Origin: Agelas oroides
Taxonomy: Eukaryota; Porifera; Demospongiae; Agelasida; Agelasidae
Length of the DNA stretch: 64,000 bases
Assembly (NCBI GenBank): GCA_949130485.1
Contig: OX422204.1
Coordinates: forward strand, 4,526,015 to 4,590,014
Direction of reading: 5' to 3'
The translations under genes were made by a program, and so were the position numbers. Below are positions 55,180 through 64,000 of this stretch, in pieces. A model generated the notes under the pieces. The model was not told the origin of the DNA, did not search any database, and worked only from the letters and a program-made list of their open reading frames with translations. Each line of letters starts with the position of its first letter. Within the stretch, counting starts at the first letter, position 1.

Positions 55180-58100
55180 ATGAAGAGACTTTTCATTCTC
55201 GGCATTCTGACTGGAGTGCTGCTGGTAGCTGAGTGTTACCCAGGTTAGCCCGCCCCCAAATGCATTGATGTTAATATCGCATGTGACGACGCGTGTGCAC
55301 GTAGCGCGAAGGAGGTGGTCTTGTTTAGAGCCTATATTTTGTATATGCATAGTACAGAAACAGCTGTTGCCTAGTAACGCAGCAATGAGTACAGATTATG
55401 ATATATGCTGCACAGCGCCCCCTAGAAATTATGTGTAATACTTGCGCACAATGATTTGCACTCCTGCAATCATGCACAATTATTGTACGAGGGTACTAAA
55501 TATTACACGCAAAATGGCGCAGGACGTCATTTGTAGGAATTACACACATACACACATAAATAGTAACATTACGTGCCTCACGCTAATGCAAAAACAGCTT
55601 AGAGGCTGTACGCAACAGTAGTAGCGTGCCACTCTAATGCATTCGGCAACTCTCGATCTGTACTCAACTCTAGTAACGTGCCTCACGCCTAGGCTAATGC
55701 GTTCCGCAATAAAGAGATGTAACAGGACGTCAGCGAAAACAGGACAGAAATAATTGACCCATGCAGCTAGAATTTTAGGCATGTTTACGAGGTTTACAGA
55801 GATTTTATAACAATAGGATATGCATTGAGCTAGATACCAGTTACAGTAGAAGGGGCAGGTATTTTATCCTCAAAATATCAAGAGCACATCAAGCCCACGC
55901 TGCTTCCCAAATATATTTCAGTGATGATTGTTCCACATTATAGAATAAGATGTAGCTACCCAAAGCATCAGTAACTGACAATGTGAACTTATGCAATCTA
56001 TGCACATATCTATTACTGGCAGTTCAAGATTTGGCTGATCAGAAAGCAAGAATCCAGAATTCAACAGCAGATAGTGGTGGAAGTGTTCAAGAGCAAAGGC
56101 GTGATAAGCCTGAGGATCAACTAAAGTTGATTATGACAGCTGATGCACTTCATTCTCGACCACAGAACAGAACCAAGCTTCCCCTTCAAACTAAAAAACC
56201 AGGTGAAGTGTGAGCACAATCCCCGCATGTTTGCAGTGCAAAGCTGTCATGGTACTTATCCCAGCATGCACGGGTATATTTCAAGTGTTTAACATATTTA
56301 AGGCAGTATTCATGCGACATAGCTAGTAGACTTATTTCAACAACTGCTGCTGTAAATAGCAAAGTAAGTATAAATGGATGCAGCTTAACACTGCATCATG
56401 ATACTGCACCTGTATCATAAATTGTAGCATTGGGTAACTATAGCTAGCTCCTCGTGTTTGTTATATAGCCTCTGTGGATAATGGAGAAACATCAGAGCTC
56501 CTTCAAGAGATAAACCATCTACTGTCCAAAGAAGCAGAGGCTAAAGAATGTAGGTTTTAAAATTATACACTCAAAACACTAGTAATTTGAAAGCATAGTC
56601 AAATGATAATGCTGGGTCTCAAACTAAATAGGTTATTAGTAACCTATTTTGTTGTAATAAATATGTGGGGGTGAGTAAATAGATTTTACTGAAAACATTG
56701 TGTACTCATTGGAGCATCTTCAAATTTTTAATCAGCTGTGACTCATGAATTTCGTATTATACGTACTCTTAATGTTGTGTACATAATATTGTCTATTCTT
56801 GAGTATCCATTGATTTGAAAATGCATGCAACCTACTGTTTTTTCTAGAATCCATGACGATGCCATACATAGCCAGGCACCATAGTATCACACAATCTGGA
56901 AATTGCATAAATATGTCTTAATTTTACATTAATGAATTTCAAAGTATTTGTCATCAAGAAACTTTGAAAATGGCCATCAACTTGTATTTCAATAGTGTTC
57001 AGTATACCAATATTTATATAAAGTCGATCTTTTTATACAGTTGAGGCACCAAAGCATGTGAAGGATAAAGAAGAGTTATTTGAGGGAGACATCAAGCTAA
57101 CCCCAGAGCAGAAAGCTATCCTGCAATCAGATGATGCTACTATAGAGAACTGGAGGAGAGCTGCACAGAAGTGGCAGCGAGATGGCATACCTTACGTTCT
57201 GGATAGCAGTCTGTGTATGTTACCAATCAAGTAATAGACTTACTTTAATAACTACATCATGTGATTGCATGCAGCACAGCACTATTATAATAGTTGTGCA
57301 CTTAGAGTGAAGTACATAGCTTCCGAGCCATCATTAGCTCACATCACATATTCAGGGTGCAGCCGTTATAGTGGCCAACTGACTTCACAGTAATGACATG
57401 AAAGCATTGAGAATGGTTGCCTTAACAGGATAGTTTTGTAAGAGACTGCAAAAGGAGAGATAAAACCCACAGAGGATCACCACACACAACAGCAAGCTGA
57501 TCTATTGGAGGACCATATGACACTAGCATGCATGTAAATGTACATTGCCTCGTGGGTTAAGAAAACAGAGCATATGCAAGGAGGCATTGGTTTACGTGGT
57601 AAGTGGAGCATGATAGTATGATGGTTGTCGTCTAATCCCATTTTGTCTAATCCCATTTCGTCTAGCAAAAAGTGCACATGTCCCATTTCGTCTAAATTTT
57701 TGTTGTTGTTGTTGTTGTTGTTTTTTTTTGTCAGTGAGAATACAGAATCAGAGTGGTTGATGTATAATCTTACTAAAATGACACCCAATTACTAAAGGCT
57801 TTAACCAATTCACTGAGAGTGTAGTCGCCCGCCTCATACTTCTCCTTAATGGTCAATCAAGCCTTCTGTACTTCCTTCTCCTCCTGACTGGTAGTCCTGG
57901 TTCTGGGACAGTCAAAAGGCAAGGCTAAAGTTGTCAACAAATATTTAGACAAAAAATGCAAGTCAAAATATCTGAAGTTGTCAACAAAAATATAAAGTTG
58001 TCAAAAAAAAAAATTTAGATGAAATGGGATTAGATGAAATGGCCTTAAATCGTATGATGTACCCTGCTTTCTTTTGCCTGGCAATCGAATGGTTAGATCA

Positions 58101-61100
58101 TTGTAACCACTATTACCATTAAATTAACAAACTCCTGTTTTTGCATCCTTGTAGTAGGTATCCTGTGATATCACAATGATTATGTAGCTACCCACAAATG
58201 AATTGTAGTGATGGATAATTCCGAGCGAAGCGAGGCTATACTAGGGTTCAATTGAGATTTTTCGTCGTCGTCGCCGTCGTCGTCCGGAAGTTGGCCTAAA
58301 AACTTCCATATCTCAAGAATGGTGTACGGGATCACTATCAGACTGGCAGGCATGAAAGCTCTACATGTACCTGTTACTAAACAACAGTGCACAAACTGTG
58401 TCGGTAGCCCAAGGGAAACAGATGCTGCAGCGAGATATCCGTAAAACACGGATTTCTCCAGAACGGTAGGCACAACAGCTATCAAACTTACTAGTATGAC
58501 AGTTCCACCTGTGAGCAACCAACGGCAGACAAATAGCGACTGTACCACAAGACAAACACGTTCTTTGTCCTAGCAACTCAAGCTTACAACAGGAGCCATT
58601 TTTACATGGTAAGAGTGGTCTGGTTCCCAGGATACATGGTCGTTTGCACAATGTGTATCCCTAGTTTATGTCTCACTTACCAACAAACTTAGAATAGGTG
58701 TTGCCTGCCTTGGGATGGCATGTAGACTTGTACTGTATAACGTGGTGTTTTTGTACACAATAAGCACTGTAACACTTCGTTTTTTTTGTACTGTCCCATT
58801 CTCGTTCGCACAATTTGACTAAAAACTTTTCGCAAAGTAGAAAAGTTGAGTAAAATCTTGCAAATATTTAGCACGGTGCCTAAATACAGACAGCACATTC
58901 TCAAACTTTTATCAGTAAATGCCTATAAATTTGCATCATTTTCCTTCAAAACTGATGCAGATGCCTAAATTTAACACATCCAAGACACAAATTACTTAAC
59001 AGGCCGATATTTAGGCAGACCATGTTATTTAGTGCACACTTTAGTCTACCTCCATATCATGGCTGCGTAAATTTAGGCACGCATTGCTATAGATTAGTTC
59101 AAACTGAAGACCTTATCAATTATGGCTGCCTAAATTTAGGCACCTTACGTACTTAAAATTTGATTAAAGTGCCTAAAGTTCCTGCAAAATAGAATGGAAT
59201 GATAAAAATACAGTGTGTTACTGTGCTCAATTTGAAGCCACAGCATGGAAGAAGATAATGATATTTTTATTACATTAAAAGCACTGTTCTTATACATATT
59301 ATGTACACTACTGCAGTACAATTCTTAAGGTATAAGACCAGTAGAACAGTATCCAGTATCCACTTTGTTCACCGTGCTTCATGCCCGATGACGTCATACT
59401 GAGGTCTGTTATCTGCCCTGTAGCACTGGCTATAGTGTATGGAGGTAGTGAGGCATGACATTGGCAGGTGCATTAGTGCATGCAATACACATTAGACAGA
59501 GTAGTGCACACATGCAGTCGTCAGCAGTATAGCTCATAGCCAAATTGTTCGGGCTTAGCGTTACAGTTAGGTTAGGGTTACAGTTAGGTTAGGGTTAGGT
59601 CTAGGACTCCTTCCTCATTTCTATGTTAAAATGAGATGGACATCTTCATCTTGCCCTCCTGGCCTGCGCTACTTTGTTGGTGTCAGATGTCTGTGTGACA
59701 TTATCAGACATGAAGCATGGTGAAGAAAGTGGGCTCCATCCAGTACCCAGTAATGTACCACTTTCACTAGTTCTACATTTGATGACATAAGTACAAAATG
59801 TTAACATCATGAAACCTTCTCTGCACTCAGTTGTCTTCTTTGCACACATTTTACAGCAACTGGAGCTGTGAATGCAATCTCAGACTCAATTCAGGAGTAC
59901 CATACACACACATGTCTACGATTTAGACAAAAGACGAGTGGAGATAATAACTATTTCAGATTCTTCAGCGGGGATGGGTAAGTCAATGCTAATCTTACTA
60001 TCAAGATTGATTACTTTTGGAGACCATTATATGATCATTTTGACATTAACACTTCACAGATGTTGGTCTTACGTTGGAATGATAGGTGGAAGTCAGGATA
60101 TCTCAATTGCACCTGGTTGTACTGATCTCATTCCCATCCATGAGATTTTTCATGCCTTGGGGCGCTGGCATGAGCAATCACGACCAGATCGTGATAACTT
60201 TGTTACAGTCAACGTGAATAATGTTCCTACAGGTAATGATGCAGGCCATATTAGCTACACACCACATGCATTCTATAGTCGCTATATACATGCTAGTGTG
60301 GTGCTACTACTATTGTCATGAATTTACATGAGACTATTAGTTGTATAACAAAACAATCGTGCGTACCTTGATGTTATAATTATCTACTAATCCTATTCAT
60401 ACATTTTAAACAGATAACCAACACAACTTCAACAAATATGCCCAATCGCAAGCTGATGTGCAGGGCATCCCATATGACTTTGACTCCATTATGCACTATG
60501 GAGCATATGACTTTGCAATAGATCGCAGTGTGCCAGTCATTCAACCTCGAGACAGCTCCATCAGTCTCAGTAGGCTTGGACAAAGAAGCAGATTATCTCC
60601 TTATGACATCATGCAAGTCAACATCCGGTACTGCCCAGGTATGGATAAGGCCCTTCCAACTTGTATTCCTGTTTCTGGTCCGGGGTTTTCCCTGGCAATG
60701 ACGCGGGCGGGCGGGGACTTGGCAACCTAGAAACCAAGTACTTCGAGACAAAACACTACAGTTCTCTGACGCCATACACAACAGCCAAGTGAGATACCTG
60801 CAAAAAGGCACAAAAGAATGAATAAAACGTACAAATATGACAGACAGTTTCATATTTTGCTTAATTATCTAGGCTGATGGTGATCGATTTACAGCTCACG
60901 GCGAATCCATCATACTGTGCATGCGCAGAAGTCGAGTTGCTGAAATTGCGTAAGGCGTAATTATTGATGCGGGCGGAGGACCAGAAACAGGAATACCACT
61001 TGGAAGGGCCTAATCATAGATAATAGAGACTCGTAACCGGGATTGGAAACGCGGAGCGGAAGTCGCATGTAACACAATACATTAACACACGGGCACTCCG

Positions 61101-63990
61101 CGTTGCACAGGAAGTGTTGAATTTTTCACCTTTTGGACGCAGCTGCTACAAGATTCAGAGACGACCAGAGGGAGAAAGAAGACTGCTTTCCGCACTTGGG
61201 TGGTGAATGCGTTGCTGGGAGGTAAGCAAGATGACTGTCTGGGAGGCATAATTTCGTAGTGTGCATTAATTTGGGTAGCTGTTGTTCAAATACGCGTTTA
61301 ATGATGTGGTGATTGGGAGTTGAGTGTGGAATGGGCATGAATTTTGCTCTTTGTGTACCTATATTTCCCCTTGAGTAAGTCTTTCTTGGTGTTTGAGCCT
61401 TCCCTTAGATTAGTCTGAGTGTGGGCTTTGTGATGATGCCAAGTTTGTGAGCATTCTGCTCCTCTAAGTTATACTATGCTCAAAGAAAGTGTGAATCTCT
61501 GATGTACTGTGGCTCTAGTTTTCCCTCAACTTTCTGTACCTCTCATGGGGCTGTTTAATGCCTTAATGGAAAGAATTTGGTGTTTGCATGATCTTCCACC
61601 TTTCTGTTATGGACTCAGACCATTGTGATATTTGGGGACACTTGTGATCCTGTGATATATTGGAAAGTTTATGATAATATATTATGTTTCCACGGACTCA
61701 ATGTATTTGGTTTGCAATCGTACAGGATGGGAAGAAAGTTCAGGCTTCACCACAAGAAGAAGCATTATGACCCAAGTTCTCTTGTAGTATCTATTCCCCT
61801 GAGTGCTAGAGAAATTCTTTGGCCTACAGCGACAGCGAGGAAGAGTGAACGAGAACCCTAACGTGCAGGAGTTCTGTAAGAACACTCAGGCTCTCAGGGT
61901 CATAAACTGTTCATGCCTGGGCCCTGTCAAAGGCAACTGCAGGGGAAGCAACAAGAAGGAGATGACTGCAGCTGACTTGGAGAAGGAGAACCAGCCTCTC
62001 AGGAAGAGAAAAGCCACTAGGCCTACAAAGGGAAAACAGTCACTGACACAATAATTCTGTACATGTATTATTATTAACCAGTGCACTTTGATGACAACCA
62101 CCATACAAGTCATGAGAACTATAGCCATTACATGTTGTCTTGTGTAGTTAGTTTCCGTCTGAGGGACTTGGATTTACCAGAGTCATCGCGCTGTCGTGCT
62201 TGAACCGCCATCTACCTTCCAGATCAGCTTCACAACCAACAACAGATATCCTTGTTCAAGTTTATTTACGCTAAATTAGAAAGGCATTCACTTCCGGAGC
62301 GCAACGCGGAGTGTAGTGCGAAATATCAGCGTTTCCAATCCCGGTTACGAGTCTCTATTATCTATGGCCTAATGCACTAGCAGTACCGCAATGCTATAAT
62401 GTTTTGCGTGAACTTGACTTTTGCGAATCTAGCGAGCGCTGACGGCATGGAAAAGAAAAGATCGCAATAATTAAACTTGTGGGGGTGGCTTTTGATACGT
62501 GTGGCGGAAACGTTGACGTCGAACCAAATGAGCGTTACCTGGCTGTTCCAGGAGAAGCAGCGGCAATGGATGTTTCCGGCCTTGTGTAGTATAACAACAG
62601 TGAAAGTAGCAGAATAAGTTTCACTGTTAGATGAGTACCGGTATTCGCCAGTATTTCAGTCCGACTAAGCGACTTCCCACCCACAAGGACACTGGGATCG
62701 GAGCGGTTGCAACTCGCGAAGCAAACGGAGGCGCGAAGCGTGTGTTGGAGAAGCAAGCCAGCCAACAGAGCGCTAAGAAGCTTAAACGATATACCAACTT
62801 CTCTGACACCGACAGAGCCGAGATTGGCTGATACGCAGCTGAATATGAGAATGCCACTGCTCAACTTTATACTATAGGGTAGATGCTGGTATTATGAGAC
62901 GGTACCAATTATGGGTTTCATACTTTACCAAGGTTTGCAGATATTGATACCTTGCCTAAACATTAGTGATATCATTCTACCTCACTTTCTATAGTGAATG
63001 CTTGTAATGCCTATACTGTTCATGTTTTATTATGGTTTAAACTTTGTGATATATTTTTTCCCCCAAATTTCAATTAGCAAACTTTGTTTTGAAAAATTTG
63101 TGCTGCTGAAAAACCAGAGATATGATCGGAAAGGAAAACAGTTCCAGTAAAACCTTCTATGTTCAAAGTGTGTGACTTCATGGCAAAAAGCTGCTAGAAA
63201 TGAAAATGATTATATTTTTCAAGTAGGTGTCTCATAATAGGTACCATGTCTCATAATAGCTACAATAAGGTGTGTAACAAAATTAATAGCTAAGTCAATA
63301 TAGTGAGACTGAACACCAATATACTTTTTATTACTGAATAGCATAGGTACATAATGTTGAATCTGTGCACTAACATCAAACATCAAAAGTTGTTGCTTTT
63401 TCTCAGTGAATTGAATACAATTGTGTCTCATATATGGGGCGTTTACCCTATATTGTTACTACGCGCGCGTGCTTGTAAAAGTTGAGGGAGGGGGCTTATC
63501 GCTCATTCGCAAAGATTAGATCGCAAATTACTTAAAAATGGCATGCAAATCGCAAAAGGTTTCTTACCGTAGCAGTAAAATGTTATGTACATAGGTACAC
63601 GCATATATACATGCATTGTCACTTCATAATAGCATGAACTATATGTTAATAGATAACCATTTTATACTTATACAGAGTATGTAGTCCAACTACGTGGAGG
63701 CTCAAATAAGCGAGAGGGACGTGTGGAAGTTAATCTCCGGGGTGCAGAATGGGGCACTGTCTGTGACGATTACTTTGACATCAATGATGCCAATGTTTTC
63801 TGCAAGTTTCTGGGATTCCCTGGGGCCACAGCGGCATATCACAGAGCACACTTTGGAGAAGGAAGTGGCTTTATCTCGCTTGATAATCTTCACTGTGCTG
63901 GCTCCGAAGTGACACCATTTCACTGCCCTCATAATGGATTTGGAATTCACAACTGCCGGCATAGTGAAGACGCTGGTGTTCAGTGCACAT
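55180..63990 (+). CDS. Secreted astacin metalloprotease with SRCR domain (5' part, runs off the window)
   Basis: An extracellular zinc endopeptidase. Eight exons keep phase throughout: 55180-55243, 56023-56202, 56469-56549, 57041-57214, 59857-59977, 60060-60232, 60414-60638 and 63676-63990. Exon 1 encodes a signal peptide (MKRLFILGILTGVLLVAECY). Exons 2-4 encode a charged propeptide ending LFEGDIKLTPEQ, then IPYVLDSSL, the N-terminal part of the catalytic domain. Exon 5 holds the TCLRF core. Exon 6 has the zinc-binding and catalytic motif HEIFHALGRWHEQSRPDR. Exon 7 has the Met-turn SIMHYGAYDF. Exon 8 is a full scavenger-receptor cysteine-rich domain (GRVEVNLRGAEWGTVCDD ... GVQCT). A donor gtaagc follows at 63991, so more exons lie beyond. 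All active-site residues are present, so it should be functional. In animals astacins process matrix and growth factors; pairing with SRCR suggests surface or microbe binding, which is inference. Confidence 0.93.
55244..56022. other. Astacin gene intron 1
   Basis: Donor gttagc, acceptor ctggcag. It contains repeated cgtgcctcacgc words near 55574 and 55677, but no defined element. Confidence 0.75.
57625..58047. mobile_element. Inverted-repeat MITE (tctaatcccatttcgtcta)
   Basis: cgtctaatcccattttgtct repeated at the left end and tttagatgaaatgggattag with a second copy at the right end are inverted. (TTG)n and T/A runs lie next to the inner ends. The Asn-rich minus-strand frame near 57700 comes from the TTG repeat. 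Confidence 0.6.
58205..58650. repeat. Probable dispersed repeat with gcgaagcgaggct and (CGTCGT)n
   Basis: Starts near ccgagcgaagcgaggctata, followed by a cgtcgtcgtcgccgtcgtcg tract. Frames of 122 and 96 codons on the minus strand include hydrophobic stretches but no family. I regard it as a dispersed repeat by its style, not by a second copy in this window. Confidence 0.35.
58905..59180. repeat. Scattered gcctaaatttaggca palindromes
   Basis: At least eight occurrences of gcctaaa or tttaggc, several as full palindromes (tgcctaaatttaggca). Spacing is irregular. Confidence 0.5.
59562..59608. repeat. Telomere-like short tract
   Basis: cagttaggttagggttacag and gttaggttagggttaggtc contain several TTAGGG/TTAGG words. 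The tract is short and impure, so it is more likely a chance or relic interstitial tract than a telomere. Confidence 0.4.
60649..61010. mobile_element. 362 bp MITE, TAA target duplication (PIF/Harbinger-like)
   Basis: Ends ggcccttccaacttgtattc and the inverse at the right (gaataccacttggaagggcc) pair over about 33 bases. TAA flanks both sides (60646-60648, 61011-61013). A TWA duplication fits PIF/Harbinger. It starts about 10 bases after the exon 7 splice donor. Confidence 0.75.
61015..62366. mobile_element. 1352 bp P-like element, 7 bp target duplication gcctaat
   Basis: The ends are identical inverted copies for about 38 bases, beginning catagataatagagactcg. gcctaat flanks it at 61008-61014 and 62367-62373. 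The terminal catagataatagag is shared with 25336-26198. It lies in the intron before the SRCR exon, and its left duplication overlaps the TAA of the neighbouring MITE. Confidence 0.88.
61725..62053 (+). pseudogene. P-type transposase C-terminal remnant
   Basis: Inside the P-like element. The frame from 61803 (opening codon GTG, so not a true start) reads LEKFFGLQRQRG, then NENPNVQEF, then NTQALRV and GNCRG, ending at TAA 62052-62054. This resembles the conserved tail of P-element/THAP9-type transposases, where LE-x-FFG and N-P-x-x-x-x-F are typical. The preceding stretch VVSIPLS is in a different frame (61731-61815), which suggests a one-base shift. The THAP DNA-binding and catalytic core regions are absent, so the element is non-autonomous. 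Confidence 0.55.
62631..62875 (+). pseudogene. Transposase N-terminal fragment (helix-turn-helix type)
   Basis: The frame starts MSTGIRQYFSPTKRLPTHKD and continues with a basic stretch, then RYTNFSDTDRAEIG. After TGA at 62829-62831 the same frame gives YAAEYENATAQL. The pattern 'ytnFsdxdRaxIgxYAAExxNa' is like the first helix-turn-helix of pogo/Tc1-type transposases in cnidarians and sponges, by recall. Everything beyond is lost. Low certainty. Confidence 0.35.
62876..63675. other. Remainder of the astacin gene intron 7
   Basis: AT-rich. ctcataatag occurs near 63229 and 63249, and a (cg)n-like tactacgcgcgcgtgcttg lies near 63459. No exon or element ends were recognised. The acceptor is tatacag before 63676. 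Confidence 0.5.
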
Positions 63991-64000
63991 GTAAGCCATG

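Larger units (their letters stand above)
57215..59856. other. Astacin gene intron 4 (2.6 kb)
   Basis: Donor gtatgt, acceptor ttttacag. It houses the element at 57625, the CGTCGTC-bearing repeat at 58205, the gcctaaat repeat at 58905 and the telomere-like tract at 59562. No host exon was recognised. Confidence 0.7.

Noticed and set aside
57477-57788. Asn-rich minus-strand protein
   Set aside because: The Asn run is a TTG repeat inside a MITE within an intron.
59562-59608. True telomere or healed chromosome end
   Set aside because: Too short and impure, and it lies within an intron of a gene that continues on both sides.

Overview
The window looks like nuclear DNA of an animal, most likely a demosponge. 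Genes are split by GT-AG introns, there is no operon structure, and intergenic and intronic DNA is packed with small inverted-repeat transposons. The three gene-like loci are a Rab5-type GTPase, a Death-NACHT-LRR receptor carrying a 2A-like peptide, and an astacin-SRCR secreted protease. The sponge assignment is inferred from this gene and transposon mix; another non-bilaterian or an invertebrate deuterostome cannot be excluded from sequence alone.

Layout. 1-7.7 kb is transposon remnants and short repeats, including a tyrosine-recombinase (Crypton-type) fragment at 6.5-7.0 kb. 7.77-12.11 kb holds the last four exons of a Rab5-like gene on the plus strand; one intron has swallowed a roughly 2.2 kb inverted-repeat element that itself contains a 525 bp element. 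12.6-14.1 kb is a dead LINE reverse transcriptase. 16.1-22 kb is a dead BEL/Pao LTR retrotransposon with internal deletions and a roughly 840 bp insertion. 22.2-25.2 kb is an intact single-exon NLR gene on the minus strand. 25.3-26.2 kb is a non-autonomous element with a 7 bp target duplication, lying between the NLR and a head-to-head, decayed gene of about 1000 codons (26.2-31.4 kb) that ends in a Tudor-like domain. A piggyBac-type element sits in the intron of that gene. 31-41 kb is intergenic with many foldback elements. 41.2-47.2 kb is a nested repeat cluster with a 1316 bp tandem duplication. 47-55 kb is again element-rich. 55.18 kb to the window end is a plus-strand gene with at least eight exons: signal peptide, propeptide, astacin catalytic domain, then an SRCR domain. 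It continues past the edge.

The three host loci are not functionally linked in any obvious way: endosomal traffic, intracellular sensing and an extracellular protease. The most interesting points are the 2A-like peptide at the NLR N-terminus, whose upstream half lies in an in-frame extension without ATG; two P-like elements sharing termini and 7 bp target duplications; several element insertions that can be read against empty sites in the same window; and the unnamed decayed gene with a duplicated 5' region.

Coordinates of repeat elements come from hand alignment of the two ends and may be off by a few bases. Exon borders were chosen by GT-AG sites and unbroken phase.
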